Shown one piece after another: positions 8,341 to 17,179 of a stretch of 64,000 nt of DNA (the stretch's first letter is position 1; every line of letters starts with the position of its first letter). Made by a program: the position numbers and the translations under genes. The stretch lies in the NCBI GenBank assembly GCA_022483015.1, contig JAKVOB010000001.1, positions 1,760,902-1,824,901 of the forward strand. Reading direction: 5' to 3'. The notes under the pieces were generated by a model, which ran no database searches, was not told the DNA's origin, and saw only the letters and a list, made by a program, of their open reading frames with translations. The DNA is from Atopobiaceae bacterium (GTDB lineage: Bacteria > Actinomycetota > Coriobacteriia > Coriobacteriales > Atopobiaceae).

Positions 8341-9828
8341 TTGTCCTCATCAACGCCCGTCCGCGTCCGCTTCGCTCCCTCACCCACCGGCAAGCTCCAT
8401 GTGGGAGGGGCGCGCACCGCAATCTTCAACTGGGCCTTCGCCCGCGCCAACGGCGGCACCTTCATCCTGCGCATCGACGACACGGACCCCACCCGCTCCA
8501 CCGAGGAGAACACCCAGGTCATCCTGCGCGCCATGCGCTGGCTCGGGCTCGACTGGGATGAGGGTCCCGACGTCGGTGGCCCGTGCGCCCCCTACAAGCA
8601 GACCGACCGCATGGACCTCTACCTCGAGGCCGCACGCAAGCTGGCAGCCTCGGGGAACGCCTACCCCTGCTTCTGCACGCCCGAGAGGCTCGCCGCAGAC
8701 AAGAAGGCCGCCGAGGACCGCAAGGACCCCTTCCAGGGCTACCAGCGCACCTGCCGTGACCTCGACCCCGCGGCGGCGCAGGCGCGCATCGACGCCGGCG
8801 AGCCCCACGTCTGGCGCATCAAGGTGCCGCTCGACCGCGGCGACGTCGTGATCCACGACGCGGTCCACGGCGAGGTCACCTTCGATGCCAAGGAACTCGA
8901 CGACTTCGTCATCATCCGCACCGACGGCACCCCCACCTACAACTTCGCCACGGTGGTCGACGACGCCGCCATGGGCATCACCCATGTCATCCGCGGTGAC
9001 GACCACCTCTCCAACACCCCGCGCCAGGTCATGGTCTACGAGGCGTTGGACGCACCTGTCCCCACCTTCGCCCACATCTCGATGATCCTGGGCGCCGACG
9101 GCAAGAAGCTCTCGAAGCGCCACGGCGCCACGAGCGTCGAGGAGTACCGCGATGCCGGATACCTCTCGGACGCCTTCGTGAACTATCTCGCACTTCTCGG
9201 CTGGTCGCTCGACGGCGACACCACCATCGTGACACGTGACACGCTTGCCAAGGAGTTCTCGCTCGAGCACGTCTCAAAGAACCCGGCCACGTTCGACCCC
9301 AAGAAGCTCGACTGGGTGAACTCCCAGTACCTGCTCGCGATGAGTGACGCCGAGTTCTCCCAGGAGGTGCTCGTGCCGGAGCTCATAGCAGCCGACCTCG
9401 AGAAGGACGGCTGCTATGCCGGCCGCGAGCACTGGTTCGACCTGCTCTCGAGCGTCCTCAAGCCTCGCACCACGGTCTCGCCCGACGTGGTCGGGAAGGC
9501 CCGCTTCCTCTATGAGGGCGACCAGGTGACGATGGACGAGAAGTCCGTGGCCAAGAACCTCGCCAAGGAGGGCGTCGCCGACGTCCTCAGAGCCGTGGCC
9601 GAGCGCCTCGTCAACCTCGACGAGAGCTCCTGGGAGGCCGATGCCATCGATGCGGCCCTGGAGCCCATGCCCGAGCAGCTCGAGGTCTCGAAGCGCAAGC
9701 TCTTCCAGGCCGTGCGCGTGGCGGAGTGCGGCAACCAGGTCTCACCGCCGCTCGGGGCATCCATGGAGCTGCTCGGCCGCGACACGGCACTCGCCCGCCT
9801 CACGGCAGCCATCCCGCTCGCAGGCTAG
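8341..9828 (+). CDS. gltX: Glutamyl-tRNA synthetase
   Basis: This enzyme charges tRNA-Glu with glutamate in the cytoplasm. The 495-residue class I synthetase shows the HIGH-type signature PSPTGKLHVGGARTAIFNW near the N-terminus and the KMSKS-type loop KKLSKRHGA near residue 260. A Cys-containing insertion, CFCTPERL...CRD, sits where bacterial GltX has its zinc or zinc-like module. The C-terminal anticodon-binding half is full length. I place the start at TTG 8341: AAGGAGAG ends 4 bases upstream and the catalytic motif follows directly, whereas longer frames read through repeat DNA. A tRNA-Glu gene lies at 16930. The serine dehydratase starts 20 bp after the stop, suggesting co-transcription. 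Confidence 0.95.
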   Translation: MSSSTPVRVRFAPSPTGKLHVGGARTAIFNWAFARANGGTFILRIDDTDPTRSTEENTQVILRAMRWLGLDWDEGPDVGGPCAPYKQTDRMDLYLEAARKLAASGNAYPCFCTPERLAADKKAAEDRKDPFQGYQRTCRDLDPAAAQARIDAGEPHVWRIKVPLDRGDVVIHDAVHGEVTFDAKELDDFVIIRTDGTPTYNFATVVDDAAMGITHVIRGDDHLSNTPRQVMVYEALDAPVPTFAHISMILGADGKKLSKRHGATSVEEYRDAGYLSDAFVNYLALLGWSLDGDTTIVTRDTLAKEFSLEHVSKNPATFDPKKLDWVNSQYLLAMSDAEFSQEVLVPELIAADLEKDGCYAGREHWFDLLSSVLKPRTTVSPDVVGKARFLYEGDQVTMDEKSVAKNLAKEGVADVLRAVAERLVNLDESSWEADAIDAALEPMPEQLEVSKRKLFQAVRVAECGNQVSPPLGASMELLGRDTALARLTAAIPLAG

Positions 9829-9848
9829 CCATCCCGGAAGGAGCCGGC

Positions 9849-11423
9849 ATGAGGACCTCCGCGTTCGAGATACTCGGCCCCGTCATGGTGGGCCCCTCGA
9901 GCTCGCACACGGCCGGCGCCCTGCGCATCGCCCTCGTCGCCCGACAGCTCGCCTGCGCGCCGATACGCTCGGTGCACTTCACGCTGCTCGGGTCGTTCGC
10001 ACGGACCGCACGGGGTCACGGCACGGACAAGGCCCTGGTCGCCGGCATCCTGGGAATGGCCGCCGATGACGTGCGCATCCGCGACTCGTTCGAACGGGCA
10101 CGTGAGGCCGGCCTCTCCTTCTCGTTCGACCTCGACGCCACCACGCAGGTCCCGCACCCCAACACGGCGATCGTCAACCTGGAGCTCTCGAACGGGACCT
10201 CGCTCCAGGTGACCGGCGAGTCGGTCGGGGGCGGGCGCGTGCGCGTGACGGCGATCGACGGTGTGGCCGTCGAGGTCACCGGTGAGCTCGAGACCCTCTT
10301 CGTGCGACATCGGGACCGCCCCGGCATCCTGGCCGCACTCACCGGGACGCTCTCGGGTTCAGGCATCAACATCGCGACCATGCGCACCTACCGCACCGCT
10401 CCTGGGGCCATGGCCTACTCCGTCTTCGAGGTCGACACGCACCTGGAACCGGACCTCGTACGACTGATCGCTCAGACCGACCAGGTGGTAGGGGCCTCCG
10501 TCGTCCGAATCCCTGGGGCGCTCCCCGCGACCTGCCCGTCCCAGGTGGCCCATGACTTCGACACGGCAGCCTCGCTGCTGTCGCTCTGCGAGAATGACCA
10601 CCGATCGATCGGCGACATGATGCATCTTCGCGAGGAGGAGCTCACGGGGGACGCCGAGAAGGTCTCCGGCATGATGGGCCGCGTCCTCTCCGTGATGCGT
10701 GATGCTGTGTCCGCTCCCCTCGCTCGGCCCACCAGGTCGCTCGGAGGGCTTCTCTGCGGCCAGGCGGCCCAGGTGGCAGGAGTCCAAGACGAGCAGGCAT
10801 ATGCCCTCATGGGTGGCACGCTCACCAAGGCCACCGCCTACGCCATGGCCACGCTCGAGCGCTCGGCCTCCATGGGCGTCATCGTGGCGGCCCCCACGGC
10901 AGGCTCGGCCGGCGTCGTGCCCGGCGCCCTCATCGCCTGTGGCGAGACGACACGGGCGACCGATGCCCAAGTCGAGGACGCCCTCTGGTGCGCGGCCGCG
11001 ATAGGCGCACTCGCCTCGTCGCTGGCCACGGTGTCGGGTGCCGAAGGCGGATGCCAGGCCGAGGTCGGCACGGCATCGGCGATGGCCGCTGCAGGCCTCA
11101 CGCAGCTCCTCGGCGGCTCGCCCGAGACCTGCCTCCATGCGGCCTCGATAGCCCTCGGGAACCTGCTCGGCCTGGTCTGCGACCCCGTGGGCGGCCTGGT
11201 CGAGCACCCCTGCCAGGACCGCAACGCCCTCGGCGTTGCCTGCGCGATGAGCTCGGCCCAGCTCGCCCTCGCAGGTGTCACGAGCCCGCTGCCCTTCGAC
11301 GAGGTGCTCCATGCCATGAAGGCAGTCGGGACGTCGCTCTCGCCCGCGCTCCGCGAGACCGCCCTCGGGGGCCTCGCCGCCGAGCCCTCTGCCGCGCGTT
11401 GCTTGGGCTGCGCGGGCAGGTAG
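9849..11423 (+). CDS. sdaA: L-serine ammonia-lyase, iron-sulfur-dependent, single-chain
   Basis: It deaminates L-serine to pyruvate and ammonia using a catalytic [4Fe-4S] cluster. The 524-residue chain fuses what many bacteria make as separate beta and alpha subunits: an N-terminal beta domain (FEILGPVMVGPSSSHTAGA), an ACT domain near 150-215 (RDRPGILAALTGTLSGSGIN), then the alpha domain with AAPTAGSAGVVPGAL. Candidate cluster ligands are the Cys in EGGCQAEVG, in LVCDPVGG, and in the C-terminal CLGC. GGAAGGAG sits 5 bases before the ATG. In anaerobes this enzyme supplies pyruvate for energy and is usually oxygen-sensitive. It closely follows gltX. Confidence 0.93.
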   Translation: MRTSAFEILGPVMVGPSSSHTAGALRIALVARQLACAPIRSVHFTLLGSFARTARGHGTDKALVAGILGMAADDVRIRDSFERAREAGLSFSFDLDATTQVPHPNTAIVNLELSNGTSLQVTGESVGGGRVRVTAIDGVAVEVTGELETLFVRHRDRPGILAALTGTLSGSGINIATMRTYRTAPGAMAYSVFEVDTHLEPDLVRLIAQTDQVVGASVVRIPGALPATCPSQVAHDFDTAASLLSLCENDHRSIGDMMHLREEELTGDAEKVSGMMGRVLSVMRDAVSAPLARPTRSLGGLLCGQAAQVAGVQDEQAYALMGGTLTKATAYAMATLERSASMGVIVAAPTAGSAGVVPGALIACGETTRATDAQVEDALWCAAAIGALASSLATVSGAEGGCQAEVGTASAMAAAGLTQLLGGSPETCLHAASIALGNLLGLVCDPVGGLVEHPCQDRNALGVACAMSSAQLALAGVTSPLPFDEVLHAMKAVGTSLSPALRETALGGLAAEPSAARCLGCAGR

Positions 11424-11457
11424 TCCTCGGCCCACGAGGTTCTTCTCAATATTCCTA

Positions 11458-11486
11458 TTGACTTGCTAGGTTTCTAGGCCCATACT
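11458..11486 (+). promoter_or_regulatory. Predicted promoter for metY
   Basis: TTGACT (11458-11463) and CATACT (11481-11486) are 17 bp apart. Predicted transcription start is near 11493, leaving an untranslated leader of about 250 nt before metY. Confidence 0.6.
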
Positions 11487-11492
11487 CCTTCA

Positions 11493-11741
11493 CCAAGGCA
11501 TCGGGAGCCGATGCCACCAGCGACGAGGAGAGGGCCCATGAGCAGCTTCCATCATGGTGGGGCACACTGGCAGACCAAGCGAATGCCATGCTCCCGGATG
11601 CTGCCTCGCCACCACTCCCCCAAGATTCGATAGGTCGCTCGGGGGCCAGAACGCGTGCAGCACCTGGGAGTAGCGTCCATGCATGGGCGCGTCCCGCACC
11701 ATTCCACTCATCAAAGAACTCACCGTCTTAAGGAGACCATC
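11493..11741 (+). promoter_or_regulatory. Long structured 5' leader of metY, candidate cis-regulatory RNA
   Basis: The 318-bp gap 11424-11741 has no credible gene. The leader opens with a hairpin, GGCATCGG (11497-11504)/CCGATGCC (11508-11515) with a 3-nt loop. Further on, CCCCCAAG and CTCGGGGG can pair around 11617-11646 with one mismatch. metY genes are often controlled by SAM-binding riboswitches, and the string GGGCCCATGAGC only loosely recalls the SAM-I core; I could not match the conserved GGCAACC element. The class of control is therefore open. Confidence 0.4.
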
Positions 11742-13037
11742 ATGGCCCAGGCCACCGCACGCCCTTACCACTTCGAGACCCTCCAGCTGCACGTGGGACA
11801 GGAGAGCCCCGACCCCGCCACCGACTCCCGCGCCGTCCCCATCTACCAGACCACCAGCTATGTCTTCCATGACTGCCAGCATGCGGCCGACCGCTTCGGC
11901 CTCAAGGATGCCGGCAACATCTACGGCCGTCTCACCAACTCCACCGAGGACGTCTTCGAGCGTCGCATCGCCGCCCTCGAGGGAGGCGTCGCCGGTCTGG
12001 CCGTCGCCTCGGGCGCCGCGGCCATCACCTACACCATCCAGGGCCTTGCCGGCGAGGGCGACCACATCGTTGCCCAGAAGACCATCTATGGCGGCACCTA
12101 CAACCTCCTCGCCCATACCCTCCCCCGCCTCGGCATCCAGACGACCTTCGTGGACGCCCATGACCTCGCGCAGCTCGAGGGGGCGATTAGGCCCGAGACC
12201 AAGGCCGTCTACCTTGAGACGCTTGGCAACCCCAACTCTGACATCCCTGACATCGACGCGATTGCCACGATCGCGCACGCCCATGGCCTGCCGCTCGTGG
12301 TGGACAACACCTTCGGCACCCCCTACCTCATCCGACCCATCGAGCACGGGGCCGACATCGTGGTGCACTCGGCCACGAAGTTCATAGGCGGGCACGGCAC
12401 GACGCTCGGCGGCATCGTCGTCGACGGAGGCACGTTCGACTGGTCCAGCTCGGACCGCTTCCCCCAGCTCACCGAGGGCAATCCCAGCTACCACGGCATC
12501 TCGTTCGTGGAGGCGGCAGGCCCGGCGGCCTTCGCCACCTACCTGCGCGCCATCATCCTGCGCGACGAGGGGGCGACCATCTCTCCCTTCAACGCCTTCC
12601 TGCTCCTCCAGGGCACCGAGACCCTGTCACTGCGCATCGAGCGCCACGTCGAGAACGCCCTCAAGGTCGTCGACTACCTCCAAGGCCAGCCCAAGGTCGC
12701 GCATGTGAACCACCCGAGCCTGCCTGACCATCCGGACCATGAGCTCTACGAGCGCTACTTCCCCGACGGCGCCGGCTCGATCTTCACGTTCGAGATCGAG
12801 GGTGGCCAGGAGGCGGCCTTCCGCTTCATCGACCACCTCGAGCTCTTCTCGCTCCTGGCGAACGTGGCCGACGTGAAGAGCCTGGTCATCCATCCGGCGA
12901 CCACGACCCATGCCGAGCTCTCACCCTCTGAGCTCGCCGAGCAGGGCATCACCCCCGGGACCATCCGGCTCTCGATCGGCACCGAGCACATCGACGACAT
13001 CATCGCCGACCTCGACCGGGCGTTCGCGGCCGTCTGA
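11742..13037 (+). CDS. metY: O-acetylhomoserine aminocarboxypropyltransferase (sulfhydrylase)
   Basis: This PLP enzyme makes homocysteine from O-acetylhomoserine and sulfide (or methionine with methanethiol), the direct sulfhydrylation route to methionine. The 431-residue length and Cys/Met-metabolism PLP fold fit MetY. Seen are TLQLHVGQESPDPATDSRAV at the start, the substrate/PLP region YGRLTNSTEDVFERRIAALE, and the PLP-lysine motif HSATKFIGGHGTTLGG. The C-terminus IRLSIGTEHIDDIIADLDRA is typical. The start at 11742 has AAGGAGA 5 bases upstream. It has its own promoter and a long leader, so regulation by sulfur or methionine status is likely. It is convergent with the flippase-like gene. Confidence 0.92.
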   Translation: MAQATARPYHFETLQLHVGQESPDPATDSRAVPIYQTTSYVFHDCQHAADRFGLKDAGNIYGRLTNSTEDVFERRIAALEGGVAGLAVASGAAAITYTIQGLAGEGDHIVAQKTIYGGTYNLLAHTLPRLGIQTTFVDAHDLAQLEGAIRPETKAVYLETLGNPNSDIPDIDAIATIAHAHGLPLVVDNTFGTPYLIRPIEHGADIVVHSATKFIGGHGTTLGGIVVDGGTFDWSSSDRFPQLTEGNPSYHGISFVEAAGPAAFATYLRAIILRDEGATISPFNAFLLLQGTETLSLRIERHVENALKVVDYLQGQPKVAHVNHPSLPDHPDHELYERYFPDGAGSIFTFEIEGGQEAAFRFIDHLELFSLLANVADVKSLVIHPATTTHAELSPSELAEQGITPGTIRLSIGTEHIDDIIADLDRAFAAV

Positions 13038-13068
13038 TCATACGGCGAGAGGAACCTCCACACGACAG

Positions 13069-13096
13069 GCGTCGTCCCTACCTGGGACGGCGCTTG
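13069..13096 (+). terminator. Hairpin downstream of metY
   Basis: GCGTCGTCCC (13069-13078) pairs with GGGACGGCGC (13084-13093) with one G-U pair and a 5-nt loop, followed by TTG. It overlaps the last codons of the convergent gene and could serve both directions. Confidence 0.4.
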
Positions 13097-14373
13097 TCCG
13101 CCCTCTTGGCCTGCCAGCGACGCTGACGGCTGTCCCGCTCGCCCCGCTTGATCTCGTGCTCGTCACGCGTGAAGTGGGCGACGTCGGCTGTGGTGGTCGT
13201 GACCGCCTTGACCACGCCCTTGGCCGAGCTGCCTGCGTTGCGCGCGGTGCGTGTGGCCGACCTGCCGACCGTGCGGACGCCCTGGGTGGCCTCGCGCCTG
13301 CGCCCGCTGTAGCGAACCTTGTTCCAACGCTGGTAGATGCTCTCGTCACGGTTCGACCGGATCGAGAGGAACAGCGCCGAGACGCCCGTGGGCAGGAAGT
13401 ATGACAGCACACGCCACACCAGGAAGCCAGCCGTGGTGAGCCCTCCCATGAGCGGCCCGAAGAAGAGGGCGAATCCTCCTTCGGCGCCTCCCGTGCCGCC
13501 CGGGAGCGGTACCGCACTCGCGATGAGCTGCACCATGGACGTCGCGGCGAGGCACGAGAGGAAGTCAGCCTGGATCCCGAAGGCGTTGAGGACGAACCAC
13601 GGGATGCTGTAGAGGAACGTCAGCTGTCCCAAGGTGATGAGACCGGTGTAGGCGATACGAGGTCCACGCCCGCTCACGCGCGCGAAGGCGTCCGAAACCT
13701 CCTTGACCTCGACGTTCACGAGGTCATAGGCCTTCGAGTAGTCGGCCTTCCTGAACCAGCCCCGCCGTGCCACCCAACCTATGGCCCAGTTGCCGAAGCG
13801 CATGACGAGCTTGGGCCTCATGCAGACGAAGAAGAGGGCCAGGAGCTGCAGCAGGTGGAGAAGGAAGATGAGCAGGCAGAGAAGCACGATGTCGCCGTAG
13901 GTCTCGAGGAAGAACGGGAGCTTGAGCAGGAGCATGAGCGCCGAGAAGGCCACCTCGCCTGCCTGGTAGATGGCGAAGCGCGTGATCTGGGTGACCGTGG
14001 CCTCGCCGACGTCGAGGCCGGCACGCGTGAGGCGGAAGATCTGGGCCGGGACGGACCCCGCCGCCAGCGGCGTGAGGTTACCGAAGAAGACACCGGAGGC
14101 CTCCACGCTCATGAGGTCGCGAATGCCGCACGGCGAGTCGGGGTCGAGCCAGACGGCCACCACATAGGCGCTCACCCCGCAGCAGAACGAGAGCGCGTAC
14201 ATCACGAAGGCCCCGATGACCCAGCCGAGGTCGACGCTGGCAAGGGCATCGACGAACTCGCCCATCTGCCCCGTGACGGCTAGGAACGCCACGTAGCCAG
14301 CTATGACCACGAGGATGAACTTCGCCCCGAACCTTACCTGCCCGCCGTCAGCGTCCTCGGTCGATCCCGCCAT
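13078..14373 (-). CDS. Lysylphosphatidylglycerol synthase TM region/flippase-like protein (YbhN family)
   Basis: A 431-residue polytopic protein with about eight membrane helices. It matches the LPG-synthase transmembrane/UPF0104 family: the conserved NLTPLAAGSVPAQIFRLTRAG loop and the late VPLPGGTGGAEGGFALFFGP loop are both present. MprF proteins use this domain to flip aminoacylated lipid, but the catalytic aminoacyltransferase domain is absent here, so a flippase or envelope role is the most that can be said. The last ~90 residues are a very basic cytoplasmic tail rich in Arg and Lys. The ATG at 14373 has GAGGAGC just upstream. It is divergent from the gshA-type gene. Confidence 0.82.
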   Translation of the reverse strand: MAGSTEDADGGQVRFGAKFILVVIAGYVAFLAVTGQMGEFVDALASVDLGWVIGAFVMYALSFCCGVSAYVVAVWLDPDSPCGIRDLMSVEASGVFFGNLTPLAAGSVPAQIFRLTRAGLDVGEATVTQITRFAIYQAGEVAFSALMLLLKLPFFLETYGDIVLLCLLIFLLHLLQLLALFFVCMRPKLVMRFGNWAIGWVARRGWFRKADYSKAYDLVNVEVKEVSDAFARVSGRGPRIAYTGLITLGQLTFLYSIPWFVLNAFGIQADFLSCLAATSMVQLIASAVPLPGGTGGAEGGFALFFGPLMGGLTTAGFLVWRVLSYFLPTGVSALFLSIRSNRDESIYQRWNKVRYSGRRREATQGVRTVGRSATRTARNAGSSAKGVVKAVTTTTADVAHFTRDEHEIKRGERDSRQRRWQAKRADKRRPR

Positions 14374-14530
14374 GCCGCTCCTCGCTCCTCAGGGCCGCTC
14401 GCCCGCGTACCGTCCCCACGATGATACCCCCACCAGCCCATGTGCCCGCATGCGACGCGGCGCTGTAACCATATAGGTAGCAGTTGTGAACTTGGGGTAT
14501 AAGTGCTCGGACACGAGAGGGGACGATTCG

Positions 14531-15895
14531 ATGGCATCCACGGTCGGAACGACCGAGAGCACCGTGAGCGACACGTTACTGGACGAGGCGACCTTGGCCC
14601 GCAACAGGGAGGCCCTGCTCGACCGCCTTCGCGGCTCCGGAAGGGCGGCCTCACCGAGGAGGTGCCGCATGCTCGGGCTCGAGCTCGAGCGCTTCGTGAT
14701 CGACCGGGCGACAGGCCGCACCGTGGGCTACGAGGGGGAAGGCGAAGCCCCGGGGGTCCGTGACCTACTCGCCGCCTGGGCAGGTGACTTCGCGGTGGGC
14801 GAGGCAGTCGTGATAGACGGGTCGCTCATGGGCTACGCAGGCTCGGTCGACGTAGGACACCAGGCGGTGGGCATCTCGATCTCGCTTGAGCCGGCCGCAC
14901 AGCTGGAGGCCTCCGTCGGGCCCTCGTCGAGCGTCTGCGACCTGCTTGGGGCCATCGAGGCCTTCGATGCGCGGTTCGACCAGATCACCTGCCAGATGGG
15001 CGTCTCGTGGGAGCTCGTGGCCCAGGGTGTGAACCCCACCGTGCTCGGCCCGCTCGACCTGCCGCTCATCCCCAAGCGTCGCTACGAGCTCATGGACGCA
15101 TGGTTCGCGCATTCGGGCGCCTATGGGCGCGACATGATGCGCACGAGCGCCTCCACCCAGGTCTCGGTGGACTTCGCGGACGAGGCTGATGCCCTGCGCA
15201 CCTTCAGGCTTGCGACCGCCTTGGGCCCGGTGGTCTCGTTCCTCTGTGACAACACCACGGCCTGGCGGGGAGCCCGAGGGTCGGACACGCCGCGCATGGT
15301 ACGTTCGCGCATCTGGGCCGACGTCGACGGCGAGCGTTGCGGGACCGTGCCTGGGACCTTCGACAGGGACTTCTCGGTCGAGTCCTATGAGCGATGGCTC
15401 GAGGGCGTCCGCCCCATCCTCATGACCACCACGTCAGGCACGACCGCATCGACCAGAGGAGAGACGGAGCGCGACCTCATGGGACGACGCGACCTGGCTC
15501 CCTCCGAGCTGGCACACCTCATGTCGATGGTCTTCCCCGACGCACGGCTCAAGGGATTCTGCGAGATCCGACCGGCCGACTCCCTGGACCCCAGGCTGGC
15601 TGCCGGGCTCACCGCCTTCGTGAAGGGCCTCTTCTACGACGACCGCTCGCTGTTCTGTGCCGAGCAGACGCTGCGCATGGACGAGATGACCACGGCCCGC
15701 GTAGACCAGGCCTGGGCCCACCTCCAGGAACGGGGTTGGGATGCCTGCGTCTATGGCATCCCCATGGTCACCCTCACGCGTAGGCTTGCCTGCCTGGCCG
15801 AGACGGGCCTCATGGACGAGGCCGAGAGGGACCTCCTGAAGGGCCTCACCGACATATGGGCCAAGCGCATGGTCCCCAGGGACCTGCTGCGCTAG
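14531..15895 (+). CDS. gshA: Glutamate-cysteine ligase family 2 protein (GshA/EgtA type)
   Basis: It joins L-glutamate to L-cysteine using ATP, the first step of glutathione or gamma-glutamylcysteine formation. The 454-residue chain shows GCS2-family motifs: LGLELERFVIDRATGRTVGY, SISLEPAAQLEASVGPSSSV, the MGVSWELVAQGVNP segment and MMRTSASTQVSVDFAD. I place the start at ATG 14531, preceded by GAGAGGGG; a GTG at 14486 would add 15 residues without a ribosome site. No gshB is visible nearby, so gamma-glutamylcysteine itself could be the product. Its stop overlaps by three bases the stop of the convergent cytidylate-kinase-like gene. Confidence 0.88.
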   Translation: MASTVGTTESTVSDTLLDEATLARNREALLDRLRGSGRAASPRRCRMLGLELERFVIDRATGRTVGYEGEGEAPGVRDLLAAWAGDFAVGEAVVIDGSLMGYAGSVDVGHQAVGISISLEPAAQLEASVGPSSSVCDLLGAIEAFDARFDQITCQMGVSWELVAQGVNPTVLGPLDLPLIPKRRYELMDAWFAHSGAYGRDMMRTSASTQVSVDFADEADALRTFRLATALGPVVSFLCDNTTAWRGARGSDTPRMVRSRIWADVDGERCGTVPGTFDRDFSVESYERWLEGVRPILMTTTSGTTASTRGETERDLMGRRDLAPSELAHLMSMVFPDARLKGFCEIRPADSLDPRLAAGLTAFVKGLFYDDRSLFCAEQTLRMDEMTTARVDQAWAHLQERGWDACVYGIPMVTLTRRLACLAETGLMDEAERDLLKGLTDIWAKRMVPRDLLR

Positions 15896-16599
15896 CCCTC
15901 GTGGTGTGACGGGTCCCCGGACGTTGCGGCATCGAGCGCTTCCGCGGCATCGGTCACCTTGAGCCGATAGGCACAGGCGATGAGCTCGCAGCATCCCTCG
16001 CGTCCGAAGGCGGAGCGATCCACCACGAGGTCCTTCCCGTCATGGAAGAGCCACTTGCCGTCCGAGTAGCGCCGATAGAACTCCTCGCGCGACTTCTGCA
16101 TCTCCCTGACGAGCTTCTCGGCCTTCTTGCGGGAGATGTTGCGCTTGTCGCCCACGGTCCTCACCCGGTCGTCGAGCGGGGCCGTCACGAGGACGCTCAG
16201 CAAGTTGGGGTTGTCGCGCAGGATATAGTCCGAGAGCCGGCCTTCGATGATGCAGCTCCGGGTCGATCCGAGGTCCAATATGACCTGCCGAACCGCCTTG
16301 AAGAGGCGGTTCCCCGTCGTCCGCGCGTCCACGCGGTCCGGGAGGAACAGGCTCATCTCGGTGGAGAGACGTTCGTCATAGGCCGCGACCTCGTCCATGA
16401 CCATGCCCTCGCGGTCGGCCACGCGCACGAGCAGCTCGTTGTCATAGAGGGGTATCCCGAGCTCGAGCGAGAGGAGCTTGCCGATCTCGTGGCCCTCGGC
16501 CCCGAAGTCGCGGGTGATGGTGATGACGACGGGCTGGTCTCCCGTGACGACCGTCTGTGATGCGTGCTCACCCTTCTTGCCGTGATGCTTGCCAGCCAT
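15892..16599 (-). CDS. Cytidylate kinase-like family protein (paralog 1)
   Basis: A 235-residue cytoplasmic protein of the cytidylate-kinase-like family. It has ITITRDFGAEGHEIGKLLSL, in which a modified glycine loop stands where kinases have the P-loop, then LGIPLYDNELL, EGRLSDYILRDNPN and VVDRSAFGREGC. Members are related to CMP kinase but their substrate is not established. The ATG at 16599 has GGGGAGG 4 bases upstream; the longer frame to 16638 has no site. A close paralog lies at 23528-24199, sharing long identical segments, so this pair arose by duplication. It runs away from the tRNA genes and ends inside the gshA stop. Confidence 0.82.
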   Translation of the reverse strand: MAGKHHGKKGEHASQTVVTGDQPVVITITRDFGAEGHEIGKLLSLELGIPLYDNELLVRVADREGMVMDEVAAYDERLSTEMSLFLPDRVDARTTGNRLFKAVRQVILDLGSTRSCIIEGRLSDYILRDNPNLLSVLVTAPLDDRVRTVGDKRNISRKKAEKLVREMQKSREEFYRRYSDGKWLFHDGKDLVVDRSAFGREGCCELIACAYRLKVTDAAEALDAATSGDPSHHEG

Positions 16600-16775
16600 G
16601 GTTCCTCCCCTATCCCGACGAATGAGCCTCACATGCATCCTACGCAGGAGCGACCAACCTCATACGGGCATCTCGGTGGACGGTCGCATCGGGTGGCATC
16701 GGGGGCGACGACACGCCGACGGAGGTCCCCCAGTCGCTTCGCCAGGATCTGATTTGAGAATATCGCGCTTGAGAC

Positions 16776-16804
16776 TTGCCAAAGGGAGCGCTCTCGCGTA
16801 AAGT
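16776..16804 (+). promoter_or_regulatory. Predicted promoter for the tRNA-Gln/tRNA-Glu unit
   Basis: TTGCCA (16776-16781) and TAAAGT (16799-16804) are 17 bp apart, about 35 bp before tRNA-Gln. GC-rich sequence follows the -10, as in stable-RNA promoters. Confidence 0.55.
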
Positions 16805-16839
16805 GTTTTCTCGCGCGCACGCGCAGGACTGCAACCCAT

Positions 16840-16913
16840 TGGGATGTCGTCTAATGGCAGGACAGCGGATTCTGGTTCCGTCAATGGGGGTTCGACTCCC
16901 TCCATCCCAGCCA
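16840..16913 (+). tRNA. tRNA-Gln (anticodon CTG)
   Basis: The cloverleaf folds by eye. The acceptor is TGGGATG/CATCCCA, the anticodon stem GCGGA/TCCGT has loop TTCTGGT placing CTG at 34-36, and the T arm carries TTCGACT. The discriminator G at 16910 is followed by an encoded CCA (16911-16913). It reads CAG codons. Confidence 0.95.
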
Positions 16914-16929
16914 AGTCCTGCAGGCATAC

Positions 16930-17006
16930 GGCCCGTTCGTCTAGCGGTTTAGGACGCCGCCCTCTCAAGGCGGAGATCACCAGTTCGAATCTGGTACGGG
17001 CTACCA
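16930..17006 (+). tRNA. tRNA-Glu (anticodon CTC)
   Basis: The acceptor is GGCCCGT/ACGGGCT with a G-U first pair. The anticodon stem CCGCC/GGCGG encloses CTCTCAA, giving CTC. The T loop is TTCGAAT, and A plus encoded CCA ends at 17006. It lies 16 bp after tRNA-Gln and shares its promoter and terminator. Confidence 0.95.
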
Positions 17007-17014
17007 CATGATAC

Positions 17015-17046
17015 GCGGACCTCGGGAGACCGGGGTCCGCTTTTTT
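17015..17046 (+). terminator. Rho-independent terminator of the tRNA unit
   Basis: GCGGACCTCGG and CCGGGGTCCGC form an 11-bp stem (one G-U) around a GAGA tetraloop, followed by TTTTTT. This is a textbook intrinsic terminator, 8 bp after tRNA-Glu. Confidence 0.93.
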
Positions 17047-17179
17047 GTCCCGAATGCAGGCCAGCCCAGATGGTGTCGTATGCCATCCACGGATGAGGGT
17101 CACCCAGCGCACATGCTCCCCCACAAACCGGGTAGAAACCCCATCGTTGTGATGGTGTACCCGACGCGAGGAGGAGCAC

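Noticed and set aside
11493-11741. Confident SAM-I riboswitch before metY
   Set aside because: Only a short GGGCCCATGAGC string is similar; the conserved GGCAACC element and the overall four-way junction could not be traced by eye.
14486-14530. Upstream GTG start for the glutamate-cysteine ligase
   Set aside because: It lacks a ribosome site, and the ATG at 14531 has GAGAGGGG at suitable spacing.
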